Source: Ceratodon purpureus
Taxonomy: Eukaryota; Streptophyta; Bryopsida; Pseudoditrichales; Ditrichaceae
Length of the DNA stretch: 64,000 bases
NCBI GenBank assembly: GCA_014871385.1
Contig: CM026425.1
Location: 4,328,752 to 4,392,751, forward strand
Direction of reading: 5' to 3'
Both the position numbers and the translations under genes were made by a program. Below, one piece after another: positions 22,501 to 35,600 of the stretch (positions are counted from its first letter, which is position 1; every line of letters begins with the position of its first letter). Below the pieces are notes generated by a model. The model had not been told where the DNA came from. It did not search any database and saw nothing but the letters and a program-made list of their open reading frames with translations.

Positions 22501-23888
22501 TGGGCAGTGAACTTTTGGACTGGTCATCTAAGACGCATGTGATGGGCATATTGAATGTCACACCAGACAGCTTCAGTGATGGCGGACGGTATGCCCGAGC
22601 ACCTGCAATTTCCTTATCTTCGTGATCCACTGCTTTATCTTTGATGCATCGGTGGGATAACAGGTTTTAAATGGCAAGGATAGGAATGTTTGTGTATAGG
22701 CCATGAAAAGCTTCCCATGACATTTCGTTTTATCAAGAACTAAATTTAAATACATCAACTTCCGAGCCTCTGTAAATATGGCAAGGCTTCTTCCGGGTTT
22801 TGTACGCGGGATTTCTCTGAATCAGCTTCAACATTCTGGCATTCATGTGTGCATACTCTTTCGGCATGCATGTAATACACAAGCCTTGAACAATGGAGTA
22901 ACTCTTGAATAGGTTCTTGACTGTGGAGAACGCTGTGGCACATGCTCGTTCTATGGCTGATGAGGGAGCAGACTTCATCGACATTGGTGCGCAATCAACG
23001 CGTCCGGGAGCGACAAGACTATCAACCGAAGAGGAGCTTTCTCGTCTTGTACCAGTTTTAAAGGCCTTAATTGCAGATCCTGCACTGAAAGGTGTAAAGT
23101 TGTCGGTTGATACGTTTGATGCAAGGTTTGTATTCGAATGGAACCTATGTTGAAGCTTCAAAACAACTCACACTCTTTATAACCAAGTTTTTCCCTGTTT
23201 GGCCATGTAAGCTGGTACGTTGAGGTTTTTCTATGGACTTGTTGACCATCGAGACTTGTTATGCTTAGTTGCTTAATGCCAACTTTCTTGCAGGGTGGGT
23301 CGTGAGGCTGTAAACATGGGAGTACATGTTATCAATGATGTGTCAGGAGGTTATCTAGATCCTGAGATGCTGTCAACAGTGGCGGACCTTGGGGTTCCTT
23401 ACATCATGATGCACATGCGAGGGGACCCTACTACTATGCAGAGCAAGGAGAATACAACTTACAACAACGTATGTGAGGAAGTCGGAAAGGAGCTTAATGC
23501 TCAAATTAAAAATGCTGAAGCACTCGGTATTCCTGCATGGCGTATTATTACAGATCCTGGAATTGGGTTTGCCAAGACGAAACAGCAAAATTTGGATTTA
23601 TTGAGAGATCTTCCTATTGTGAGGAGAGTACTTTCAGAGAGTAGTTTTACTGTTAGTCGGGGTCCTATGCTTGTTGGGCCTTCTAGAAAAGGATTTCTTG
23701 GGAAGATAACAGGGCGGCAAAAGGGTGGGGAAAGAGACGCTGCAACTGTTGCTGCTGCCGTCGTATCCGTTTTAGGTGGTGCTAACATAATTAGAGCACA
23801 TAATGTGCAGGCTGTTCGAGATGCTATGAAAGTGGTAGATGCAATCTACAAGGAGACCTCATCTAGGGCTTCTCCTATTCTGGCATAG
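19544..23888 (+). CDS. Bifunctional HPPK-dihydropteroate synthase, mitochondrial
   Basis: Performs two steps of folate synthesis: pyrophosphorylation of hydroxymethyldihydropterin, then condensation with p-aminobenzoate. In plants it sits in mitochondria. Exons are 19544-19610, 21602-21947, 22235-22588, 22913-23125 and 23294-23888 (1575 bp, 524 residues). The N-terminus [18 protein letters not shown] is arginine-rich and alanine/leucine-containing, as a mitochondrial presequence should be. The HPPK part has [28 protein letters not shown] and [12 protein letters not shown]. The DHPS part has [45 protein letters not shown] and [10 protein letters not shown]. Intron 1 is 1991 bp and contains an internal repeat. 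All key motifs are intact. The alternative in-frame ATGs at the start do not change the targeting prediction. Confidence 0.96.
19680..20600 (+). repeat. Diverged direct repeat within HPPK-DHPS intron 1
   Basis: About 200 bp around 19680-19880 recurs, diverged, at 20385-20600. Shared anchors are GATTGGAATT, AGCAGCAGCTTAG, ACTGGTT and GGAAATTAG followed by TCATGATC. Spacing is about 710 bp. It looks like an ancient intronic duplication. Confidence 0.5.
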
Positions 23889-24270
23889 AGTACTGTATCT
23901 CATTTGTTACCTACAATTCTAGTCAGGCACCTATTTGATGCAGGACATCGTTCGTCAATCACTTCTTACTTTACCGGGTCGATGCTTTGTTTTTTCTTTC
24001 TTCCCTTGTGACACTGCTCACTGTTGCTACAGTATAGTATTGTCGAAAGGGCATTGTCGCCAGCAGGTGCGCTTCTCGATACCGTATACTGATGTGTATT
24101 ACAAGTATACATGGCACCTAGGATTTGGCGGTTTAGTAACGGGACCGATGATGGTGCAGATTAGATTTCTTTAAACTTTGGAGACCGACGACGTTTGAAA
24201 TCCTTACTAGACAGGTTCAGTTTCGTACTCTTAGACTAGTGTCTAGTAGGTTTAGGGTATAAACTGCACA

Positions 24271-24921
24271 TTATGACACAATCATGCTCATGGTATCATG
24301 AAGCATTGTCGATTTCTGAGGTACAGAAAAAACTTGAATGCATTTCACTCGCAATTCAGTTGTGTAGAGTTCAGTGTCGAGGCGTATTGAGCTGTGCAAT
24401 GAAACCTCTTGCACAGATTCTGGTTGGTCTTGCAGGTATTTGAGATTGGTCATCGATCTGACTGAAAGATCATTTGAGGCTGTTGGTGGAACTTGAACAG
24501 CGAGGAGAGCCATCATTGCGAGTTTCTCTCTAAAAGTGGCCTGGACACCTGGAGTGTTTGCAGATTCCAGAAGGTGGTCGAGCCCTTTGACTAAATTCTC
24601 TGCGGCTCTGTATTGCCAGAACTTAAAGAATGGTTTTAAATGATTTGCTACTCAAACACTGAAAACCTTCAACAGAGTAAGTTAGTGTGCACTGTGTGTA
24701 ATATGTATCATAAATCCTGGGACAGTGGTTGAGATCTTTGACTCAGTCAAGGAGATTTCAGCGAGTCTTCGATTGATGCAACATTGCAGCATTGGCAAGT
24801 GTGAGAGTTCAACAGTAATATTATTGGTCCCTTCAAAAGAGTACTTTAGGATTGGGTGCGGCCTGGCTGGGTTATTTTGAAGCATAAAGAGGCAGATGAT
24901 TTTTTGAGCAAACGTTGACAT
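24271..24921 (-). CDS. Possible unknown gene fragment, two open stretches
   Basis: The stretch 24640-24271 is open on the minus strand and reads FWQYRAAENLVKGLDHLLES then FREKLAMMALLAVQVPP, which is amphipathic and leucine-rich like a helical (armadillo-type) repeat. A second open stretch, 24921-24682, starts with ATG and contains LSHLPMLQCCINRRLAEISL. TACAG|AGCC near 24605 could be an acceptor, but no convincing donor was seen. No family was recognised. It may be a decayed or partial gene converging on HPPK-DHPS. Confidence 0.3.
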
Positions 24922-25049
24922 CTTGATCTGACCCTGCTAAAGCTGATTGCATTTGGGTTGTGAGCTTCCTTCTTGAAGTAAGTCAAAGAGATTCCATCTT
25001 GACATGGTCTTTTCAAACTCTATCTTGTTGGTCCGAAATGACCTTAAAT

Positions 25050-25231
25050 TAGCATGTGAGTCGTGACGGTAGGTAAGAGGAGGGGCCTAAAGCTCCCAAA
25101 AGGAAACTATGAGGTCTTAGGTTCGACTTGCTGCAAATACTTGATGTTGCATGTGCCTCACCAGCTGATGCAATGCCATGGGCCAAAAATCACCCCTCCC
25201 CCTCCAAAAAGAAAAAGAAAAGAAAAGAAAC
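25050..25231 (+). mobile_element. Possible tRNA-derived SINE
   Basis: A box-B-like GAGGTCTTAGGTTCGACTTGC lies about 50 bp after a weak box-A-like GACGGTAGGTAAGAGG, and an A-rich tail (AAAAAGAAAAAG...) runs to 25231. No clear target duplication was identified. The A box is poor. Confidence 0.35.
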
Positions 25232-25244
25232 TAACTTTGTCTCT

Positions 25245-25362
25245 GTTGGTATATTCACAACATCTATTAAGCTCATTATGTAGATGTAGCACTCATGCAT
25301 TCGGTTGGTATATTCACAACATCTATTAAGCTCATTATGTAGATGTAGCACTCATGCATTCG
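25245..25362 (+). repeat. Perfect 59-bp tandem duplication
   Basis: The unit starting GTTGGTATATTCACAAC at 25245 is repeated exactly at 25304, giving a period of 59. It directly follows the A-rich tail of the putative SINE. Confidence 0.85.
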
Positions 25363-25675
25363 GTGAAAGGTGCTGAATGCATCTGCCTTAAGCATGGTTG
25401 CCAAATATTAAGATAAATGGCTCATAGATTTTTAATTACCTCTTGTGTTTTTTTACTAATATCAAGAAATACATCATCCATTAAAACCTTACTTGACCAA
25501 GTATTCTATTTACATCTCAAAAAATTTAATCAAAATGAATTTATATTGCAAAGCATCTTATTTTTCTTAGCGCCTACATGCGTACGCAAGGCCTTTTGCT
25601 ATGCTTACCCTACATGGGCCCTTAATACATGTTGTTTGCATGTTAATACATTAGACCTCCTATAGTTAAAACTAA

Positions 25676-25866
25676 AATTTTTTTTTTGTCACGCACGATG
25701 GCCTGTTGGTTGGCACAACTCATTTCTTGCCTACAATCGCTCACTTAGCACTACCAACCTACTTCATCACCCACATCTGCTCAAACGAATCCATTGGGGT
25801 TTGAACCCCAACCAGTTATATGAGACAAACGCTCACCACCAACCAACAATGAGCTCGTGGCTTGGT
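25676..25866 (-). mobile_element. tRNA-derived SINE, initiator/elongator Met-like head
   Basis: On the minus strand, a box-A-like GAGCTCATTGTTGGTTGG (25856-25839) is followed by a CTCATA anticodon-loop-like segment, the T-arm TTGGGGTTCAAACCCCAA with box B (25807-25799), a tRNA-unrelated body and a poly(A) tail (T run at 25676-25687). The order and spacing match plant SINEs. A target duplication was not established. Confidence 0.55.
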
Positions 25867-25869
25867 GCC

Positions 25870-28800
25870 CAAACTCATAATCAAATGAATCTGTAATAGC
25901 TAAACCATTATTGTCTCTGGTTATTGGTTACCTGTGACTAAAGTGTCTACTCTCAAAAGGGGGGAGTAGATCTTTACTTCTATACCTTTATCATGTGGCC
26001 ATTGGATTGGAGGTAGATCAAAGAAACACTTAATTTAGGATGATCTTTTCCGGAGAATGAAATTTTTCTCTCTCTCCTTTATTCATTAGATTTGGAATAT
26101 AATTTTTATGAATCAATTATAAATGAATTAAGTGTGGTAGCCTATGGATCAATAAAAGTAGAGCTTTAGCAAAATCATTGAACAACATCCTTCTCCTAGA
26201 GTCTCAATCATTATTCATGATCTTCCAGCATAGAATGACATAAATGAACAAGTTCAAAATCACCTTTCTAATATTACTGTCATCTCTTCTTAGTTTCTAT
26301 AGCATATCTAATTCTTTTAAAGGACATATGGTATTCAAAAAAATAATCCTCAAAATATGGAAGTTTATATATAGTGGTCTGAATCAATCAATCCTTAAAT
26401 TATATTTTAAATTTTGGATTGGTAATCCAAAATACCTTCACAAGAATATAGATTATATATTTGGATTGGATGAGGATGTACGATCACAGCTTTTGTGAAA
26501 CAAATCTATACAAAATTCATTAGCAACTTAGACAAAATAAAAATAATCCTCAAAATCTTTGTATGCACATTACAAATAGACACAACAAAATTGGATGTTA
26601 AAAATGAATGCCTTAGATGACTTGTATTGGATTGCATTGATAGACCTTTGTATGAGCTACTACAAGTAAGTGACACTCATATTGTAAAAGAAATTCTCTG
26701 AGAACCCAACTTGAGGGGTTGGGGGTTGTCATTGAGAGATGAAACCCTATGAATATTTGTAAAATAACATGTGATTTTTGAAACAAGAATATGAATTAGA
26801 AAGAAAGCTTGAAGAAAGTGTAGTTGAAATATGTATAAGGGAAGACTTTCAATAATGTAAATTTCTAGAAAATGTTATTTATGAAAAAACCAAAAGTTAG
26901 TAAATAATATTTAGAAATTGTTGATTGGTGCTTTCATTCATCCCATAGAATTATGTTACTAATCAATCAAAAGTCCTTCAATCCATGTGCTTACCATAGG
27001 TTCTATACTACAGCAATTGAATTTTTTCTAATTATTTAAAAAAATTATAGCCTATTTATATCATGTTGGGACAATCATTTTTTAAGTTATTGGAACCATC
27101 TCTCAGAAATTAATACAACAAGCCAATTAATTTTAATTTTTTTTTTTTTTAAAATTAAAATTTTTCAATAAAATAAAATTTACATTAACATTTGAAAGTC
27201 ATATTTAAACTTATTTCACATATAGAGACTTCTACATCACAGACTTAAGTGTAAGGTGTGTTATCTCCATACAAATAGTAGAGAGATATACAATAGATTA
27301 CCAATACAGTTTTCTACGAGATAAGGCTTGAATTTAGTTGCAGAGAGGTATGATACCATGATGCAATTGCATGCAAAAATATGGTGGCTATGTCCATTGA
27401 ATGTTTGTGTTTGTAACAAAGGCCTTCTGTGTCATGATCATTAGTAACTTATTGACAAAGAGTGGTTGAAGGGGAAAAAGTACCGAAAGGGAATTCCTTC
27501 AGTGGTCTTGGTTTCGCACGTACTTACAAAGCTGGCAATCTCAGTGCTACTATATGAGATGATGATACCTTACGTACAAATTGTTGTCTTCCCTTATTGT
27601 ACACCTAAGAAGCAAGTGAGAAAGGCATGTTATTGGGAAGCCTTGTCTGGAGTTTTGTACATTTTGTAATGAACCCGAATTAGTTTCTTTTCCCCGAAAA
27701 CAAAGGAACAAGATTTTTTAATGTTCTTCTCAAATGGAGACCTATTGAACGATATGAAGTCACTGTAACTGAAACTGATACCAATTGATGTTCTGCTTTC
27801 TTCATTGGCAATGGAATCAAATATTAGAAATTCGAAAATGAAATTTACAAATTTAAAAAACTAAAAAGCAACACTGAGCATCTCCAAACAATTCTAGTCA
27901 AAGCATCATTCATGTAAAACAACTGGAACCCTAGCCTTTTCTCCTTTAAAAAATTTAACACTCCTTTCCAGTACTTTTTTACATTTTATTGACTCATATT
28001 CAACATCTCAAAATCAACACACAGTCGTGGACAAGCTCGTTGCATGATGATAAGGGACCAATCTATCTTACAAAACAGATTGTCCTACATGCACCCACAT
28101 GCTTCAACTGTACCATACAAACTCCACCTTTTGTACCAAACTGTTTCACGTCCAGTAAAAACTACAATAACCACAAATATCCAACACCCAGCTTATTGAA
28201 ATAAAAAACACACATACCAAACTCACCGTTTGTTCCAAAAAACGAACTCCTCACCGAAATATCACAATCAACATGCACCACTTTCCCAGAACTAACTTAC
28301 TCAAAGATTCATTCCATGATCCATCCATCACTCCCACATAAATCAACTTAATTGTAAGAAAAGAACACTCGCGTACAAAAAAGGATTTACAACAGTGGTT
28401 TTTTTAGTGCAAATATTTAGTGCCCAGGGGCCTGGCCAGGCTACTAGATTTGCTGCTCCCAGGTAGATCCCACCAAGGTAGGCTTGTCACGCTGGAAGCA
28501 GAGCACCTCCTGCTAAAGAAAATCTTACGTGGTTCCTAGATCTCTCTCCGAAAATCTACACCATGGGTACACAAACGCCACCGAAAAGCCCCCAAGGCTG
28601 GGTTTTGGGCATGTGATGCCATGCTTGGCGAGGGAGCGGGGGCGATGGCGATGGCACGAGCGACGAGCCTCCTTGTCAGGCAAACTTCCGCCCCAACTTA
28701 GACTTTTCTCCATCTGGGTGGGTGCCTGCTCTACTTCTGCCGAGGCTCCAATCCTCTCCACAACGTTGTATTGCCACTCCATGGTCGGTAAAGTCATGAG

Positions 28801-29653
28801 CTTGGGAGTAGGGGTCGGAGTTTTGGAGCTTTGAGGAGGTATGGTGAGGAGAGGAGATGGTGGAGAAGTGGTTTGGGAAGTAGGTGGGATGGAAGTAGGT
28901 TTGTGGTTTTTTGATGTGGAGGTCATGGTGGTTTTTTTGGAATTGGTGGTGGAGTTCATGAGGGTGCGGGTCAATTGGGCAGGTGATTGTTTGTGTTCGG
29001 AAGAAATAGAGTGGTGTGATCGTTGTGTGCTTTTTTGTTTGTGTTCTTTTCTCGATTAGGAATATTGTCTTGGCGTTTTGGATTTTGTGGAGAAGTGTAG
29101 AGGAGGTTTATCTTAGTGACAGTTTTTTTTTCCTCTTTAGCCTACATGAGAATTTTGAGTGATGTAGAGTCGAAGTGGCAAAGTGTTAAGTAAATAGTTG
29201 TGTTTTTTTTTAATAAATTTTTATTACAATTTTTGTGTCTTATTCGTTGTGTGATGTGGTTTTATAGAAAGAGTCTCCTTGTGGAAGTGGCTCGGTTGAT
29301 GTCATTAACTCGAATGCAGGCCTCTTTGACAACCTATGTTGTTAATCGGAGTAGATATCAATTCATTGTTTGAATGTGGTCTACTGTTTCCGGAAAAGAA
29401 GTCGATTGGATTTTTTTTTTGATGAGTAGTCAGGATTCCAATTGAATAGAAGGTCGTTCATGAGTTATGCAGGGAATTTTAATTTATGGGATCTTTGTCT
29501 GTTCTTGTGTTGGACGAACGAACTTACTGTTTTTCTGGTCTATTTGACCTATTGTTGAGGTTTTGTCTTTTTTGATATTGCAGCAAGCTGCTAAATTGAT
29601 GGACTAGCAATTTTCCGGGTCGGCAGCGCTCTGTGAGCTCAGGCAGAGCAGTC
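25870..29653. other. AT-rich spacer without supportable genes
   Basis: No frame carries a family motif. A low-complexity proline/threonine/serine frame at 28974-28525 (-) was considered and not accepted. The last part (about 29000-29653) probably holds the GT14 5' UTR, with a possible UTR intron acceptor TTGCAG at 29578-29583. Confidence 0.5.
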
Positions 29654-32626
29654 ATGAAGAGGAGGGTGTATGGTTACTCGCGGTGGAGATGGAGATTGGG
29701 AGGGTACATGTTTTTAGGTTTAGCTTTCGTTATTGTTGCGTTGGTGAAGCTGCAAGACTCGGTGACACAGGACGATGTCCATCCCCCGGATGTTAGGAAC
29801 CCTCTGAAACCAAAGCTGGCATTCCTGTTCCTGGCCCGTCATGTCATGCCTCTGGACATTCTCTGGGATCATTTCTTTGAGGTATAGCTCGTTCAAGAAA
29901 AAACATCTAAACTGTACTGATCAGTTACCATTTGTCAGTGTTTTTGTGAGAGTTGGTTGAAAATTTGGTTGAAAATTTGTAGTCGCTTAGAAGGTTGTGT
30001 ACACATATTTATATCTCGAAGGTTACGGATTGGGGATGGCTTCTTGTCATGAAGCCAAAGCACGAGGTGGAGATAGCATGTCTGTTGAGCATAATACGGG
30101 AACACTTGTCGGTTCGAATTTGCAGGGTTCTCGAGAACATGAATTTAATATATACCTTCATGCAAGACCTGGGTACTCTTACACTGAGGAGAACACGAAG
30201 TGCCGGTTTTTTGTCAATCGTCAGCTCAAAAACTCTATCCAGGTACAACTCATGAAAACACTCTTTGAAAATCAACATGGTTTGGTATACACCTGTTAAA
30301 GCTATTAGAATTAGGTTTGCACGTTGAGCTAGGCAATTATTACAACTTTGCTTAAATCAGTGTTCTTAATTTTCTATTAGTGTTTGTTTAATTCAGATTC
30401 CTATTAGCCTGGCAGAATTTCTTGAGCTTATGTGAGAGACGGGGTTTCCAGGTAGAATGGGGAGAGGCGAGCATGATTCAGGCAGAGCGGCTCTTATTAC
30501 TGGAAGCTTTGAAGGACCCTTTGAATGAGCGCTTCTTCCTGCTCTCTGACAGGTGGGTTGTACTCACCTTCGCATTTTACATTAATGTAAGGTTTAAGCA
30601 AAGTGTTGGCAAAGAAAATATTAAATTTTGTTCAAAAGTCTAACCGGCAAGTGTTCACTCGTTTGGCGCAGCTGTATACCTCTTTACAATTTTGACTACG
30701 TCTACAATTATGTAATGAGCTCTCAAAAGAGCTTCGTGGACAGGTAATCCGGTGATTTACCGAAACCTGGCCCTTACGTCTATGCAGATTTTGATGAGAA
30801 TTCTTCATTTTTAGTTAAAGATTATAAGCTGATGTTCACTGGGTTGGGAAGCAGTTTCGTTGATTACTCCGATGAGCAATATAACATCAACATGGAATCT
30901 GTTATCCCGCATGATTATTGGCGCAAAGGATCTCAGGTAATATGATCTGCCTTTAGGAGTTCAACATTACCCTCATTATTTGTTTATCATGTTTCCATTA
31001 TCACGGATGGATCACATTAAATTCTTGATAAGTTTTATCTAGACATCTCATGGACTGAAGACAACATGTTTTGAGCAATCTGGGAATTTGATGACGTTTC
31101 CTGAATGCTTACATGCTTACGACAGTCTAGATCTAACATAAAACCACAGCACCGAAGAAGTCACATCGTAGACATCTTGTCATGATTACGTTTCAACTTC
31201 GAGCTTAAAGTTTGTCTCTCTCACGAAAGATGTAAATTGTGCTACATGCAGTGGTTTGTATTGATGCGAAAGCACGCAGAAGCTGTTGTAGCAGACACTA
31301 CAGTGTTCCCTGTTTTTGTTAAAGATTGCAAGGTTCGCTTCTTCCATCGTTCTTGTGTTCCTACTTACCAACTTGACTACGATTCCGTCCACATTTTACT
31401 AAGCCTGAACAATTTATAGATTCATTTGATACTTTAGTCGTGATCACTTCGACATACGCGAGTATATGTTGATAGACTCCGCATATGTGATCACTTCGAG
31501 AGACAGTGGGTTGTCAGTTTCGGCCAAGCTATTGATATGAACTTCTAAGAGTAGTTTTTTAGAGCCCAAATCTTATGTTTGTCTATCAGTGAGTAGTGTT
31601 ATTTTTCTAGGCGACGCTACAGGATTAAGAGTGGATAAACGGGTGGCTGAATGCAGAAGGTGATTTTACCAGACAATTGGGACGATGATCCTAAGGTTAG
31701 GACCTGTACCCAGTCCTCTACTCATTCTTGAGCGGAGGAATCTGTGGCTTGCGATGAAATTGGTGCTTTACTCTAGCGTAAAAACTATCGTTTTTCCTTG
31801 CAATTCTTACATAATTTCTGTAAGGTTCTTGATCATTTTCTATGTTACAGAACAACGGGACAAAGAAGCCTCACAACTGCATACCAGACGAGCACTACAT
31901 TCAAACACTATTTGCGGTAAGTATGTTGAGGCTTCGTACAAACCTCATTTGCCCCATCTGTGTCCTTGTCAAGTTTCTCCAAGTCTGTCAGCTACAGGCA
32001 CCTTACCAGCAACTTCGAGTTTCCAGGAGTTCTCCCGGAAGCTTGACATTGAAAATTCCACCTACTCTGTAACAGAAACAGTGCAACATTGACAAATACA
32101 CGTTCTAGAAGTAAAATCAATGTCATCTCTTAACTATTAGAGGTGGAACTGTGAGCTTAGATGGAGGATTTGGAAGATCAAACAGAACGACGGACATTGA
32201 CATACAGCCGGTGGGAGAATCAAGCAAAAGGCAAAGGTCGCGAAGGATGGCACCCCGTTACTTATGCGTTTGCAGATGCTACTCTCGAGGCAATAAGGAA
32301 TATTCAGGTTTGTAGCCCATTTCCAGAACACAAGATTTCTTCCTCTTCTCCATAAAATCCCATTTTGTTCTTTTTGTCGTCAAGCATCATGGACTTAGAG
32401 AGTGATAGTTAAAATGGAGATTGTGGTATCATGACGTGTAACGAATCGGCCTTTTAAAATGCAGGATTTACGCAGCATCCGGTACGAAACTGAGTCACGA
32501 ACCGAGTGGTGCAAAGCTGCTGGAGAGGACAAGCCTTGCTTCCTGTTTGCTAGAAAATTCACTCGGGCTGCTGGGTTTCGTCTCTTGGACCAAGTTTCCA
32601 AGTATGAGAAGCCGGCATCATTTTGA
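29654..32626 (+). CDS. GT14 family glycosyltransferase (core-2/I-branching-like)
   Basis: Golgi type II membrane protein of glycosyltransferase family 14. Plant members include beta-glucuronosyltransferases acting on arabinogalactan proteins, but the substrate of this one is unknown. Nine exons: 29654-29881, 30126-30242, 30452-30552, 30672-30743, 30855-30936, 31252-31332, 31851-31916, 32161-32307, 32465-32626; total 351 residues, all phases consistent. There is a short cytosolic basic tail, an anchor (YMFLGLAFVIVALV), LAFLFLARHVMPLDILWDHF, FNIYLHARPGYSY, VEWGEASMIQAERLLLLEAL, NERFFLLSDSCIPLYNFDYVY, HDYWRKGSQWFVLMRKHA, NCIPDEHYIQTLF, GWHPVTYA and CFLFARKFTRAAG. The ATG at 29654 is chosen because the upstream codons lack an ATG. 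Its intron 5 onward is the left edge of the duplicated block. Confidence 0.95.
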
Positions 32627-35600
32627 CCATGCAAGCTCTGGACTAGTGCGTCCAGCTTGTGTTGATTCTTCAACGCCATGTCCGGATTAAAGGTTCAGGG
32701 CTCCACCGTGCGTATCCAGCCTTCAGCAGCGAAACCACATCACTAATCTGTCAGGCATCTCTGACATGCTTCAAGGATACTTGCATGGCAAGCGAGTTAG
32801 TACATTCTCTAATGTGAATGATGATTCATCTTACACTGTTAGGCTTCAACAGCTTGTTTGCTCTGCATAGTTGCAGTATTCAAGGCTGCTTGAGTTCTTA
32901 ACGATTTTGAAGAGGATGTGGGCTTACTTGTCAGTCGACACACAATGCACTAGAAAAGATAAGACTACTAGGACGATTAGGTGAAAATTTTATATATCCT
33001 ATTGTTATGGAAAGCAGATTTAAATGACTATTGGAACTCACTTTCGGTGCGAAGCTCAATCATTTCTTATGTTTCGCTTACATTTTTTGGAGACTCGCGT
33101 CTCATCAAACGAGCGGTCATTTTTCTACCTTTTCGAAGTTGAATATCTTGTCACTTGTGCTGACAGTATAGTCCAAAGAATATCTGCACAAGCAGTACTG
33201 TATCAAATGCATGAAAGGCATGGAATTTCTTATACTTGGTTCAGAAAGAGAGCAATGACGAGTCCCGCACTTCTGCTTCATCAGCATGGAGATTGTTGAC
33301 CCTCACAACGACGATGCGCCATGAGCCTGAGAAGGTCTTACGAATCGTCATGCATACGTTGCTTCTTTACAGATATTAGAGTTACGCATCACCATCACAT
33401 GCTGGGCTGAAAGCACCGTTCCCAAAAGTGCGCGCTGCGTTGCCTTGCATGAAAATCTCCAGTAGAGCCCAAGTCCATGGCGACACCCGTACTGTCGGGA
33501 AACAAGGTAGTCTGTCAGAAGCAACGACAAGAGTCAGTATTGAAATTAAACGGTTGAAAATCAGAAATAACCAACCAACGCAGCACCTAGTGGGATGATC
33601 CACCGGGAATCAGATGGACTTCTGGTGAGATGTGCCTGAATCCAGACTACTGTAGCCTAAACCCTAACCCCAATGCTCTTGTTTATGGAATTGCATTATT
33701 GTGGGCTAAAGATCAACTATCTCATTGTGGCAGAAGGGAAGATTGGAATAATGGAGTAGTTAAAAATAGTGGAGTAGTTAAAACTCTCACTATTCTTTGT
33801 GGATGAGGAACATCCTTTACTTTTTGTGTTGTGCATCATTGGATGCTTAAATTGCTCTACATAACTAGTCAAGTGCAACAATCTACTCATCATTGATCTT
33901 CAGAGTCTATGGCTTAGGAACTCTTTCAATTTTTCCTAGTTACCGGTGACTGGAGAGGATTGCTCGACGTAAAAACTGATTTTTCAAGCGCCGTACAGCT
34001 TACCAGATCAGGTTCGCTTTCCCGATGACTACCTGCGATCATGTCCTGGGCTCTTTCCGGTATCAGTAGCTCTGCTTTAGAATTTCAGCAGCCTTGCACT
34101 GAGATTTGCGATTTCCTGACTACTTCACGTTGTTGCGCGCGGTGCCACTAGGAGAATCCGCACAGCGATCATGGAGCAATCTAATGGATCGACAGCAACT
34201 CAAGCCATACCGACATGGTCATCTCCGGGAGGGGAGGGAGAAGGGAGCTACAGTAGCCTATCCAAGTTGTGGAGTCGGGTGGGCAGCATGCTTGAACCCT
34301 CGCTCAAGCACGCCATTCTCCACCGATTCTCAGCGCCACAGTCCGGCACTGAGCCCATTCACTACGCCGATTTCGGATGTGCTGTGGGTGCCAATACCCT
34401 CGGCTTCGCCAAGTTTGTCGTCGATACCCTAAAGATGAGGCCAGATGTTATTGACAGAGACATTGTCTGCCATTTCGCCGATCTACCGTCGAACGATTTC
34501 AACACGTTGTTCAAGCAACTGCCACCGTTCACAGGTCAAGGCGATGGTAGCGTGGAAGAGAGGACTTGGTTCGCGGATGGTGTTCCTGGCACACACTACG
34601 GTCGCATGTTCCCGCGATCGAGTTTGCACGTCGCCATCACCACACTCACTCTCCATTACTTGTTCGAGGTACAGTTTCTGAACATTTCACATGTGCATTT
34701 TCTCATCATTCAACATCTAGCTCAGGAACACATAGTATCATGTCACACAAAGGAAGCTACTAATTCTGCTGCATGTGGAACAGCTTCCGAAATCCATCCT
34801 AGACAAGTCCTCGCCTGCGTACAATAAGGGCAAAGTCGGCTGCCACGGCTCCAGCCCTGCGACAGCCGAGGCGTACGCAAAAGTCTCAAGACAAGGCTTG
34901 CGCAAGTTCTTCGAATGTAGAGCGGAAGAAATCGCATCTGGTGGAGTGCTCGGCTTCTACTGCCTCGGGCGGCGAGATCGAGCACATCCGGAAAACCAGT
35001 TGTTCGACGAAGGCAGCTATTATGTACTCGACATTGAGAAAACATGGAAGGAGTTAGTGAACGAGGTAATTTCTTCAACGTCACTTCTACATGTCAAAAT
35101 ACCATCTCGATCCCCGTAACAGCAAACATCTCCACAACCTGCTCTGCTCATCTGCACTCATGAAGTATCATAACCCCAGCAATCCTTGTCAACTGCAGGG
35201 AGTCCTCACGGACGAGAGCCTCGACGACTTCAACTTACCGCTCTGCCACCCGAGCATAGACGAGCTGCAAGAGGCAATCGAGCATCCGCCGTCCGCGTTC
35301 CGTATCGAGAAACTGGACTTCATCGAGAAACGCCCGCTCGCGGATAAACCGATGGAATTCGACGACGCAGAAGCATACGGAAAATTCATGGCGGTCATGT
35401 TTGGAAACATGAGACCGATGCTTGCGAGTCACGGCCTTTCACCCGAGCTCACAGACAAATTCGAGGAGCGGTATCGCCAGAACTGCGAGAAGAGCTACGC
35501 TGTCAAGAAGGCTGCCGGATTTCCAATGAACATGAGCATGTGCGTCGCGGTTTTGGTCAGAAAATGAGAATCGCCGTGAAACCCTGGCGCGATCGCCATC

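Noticed and set aside
28525..28974. 149-codon minus-strand frame rich in Thr, Pro and Ser
   Set aside because: Low-complexity composition, no motif, no splice or start context. Probably an accidental open frame.
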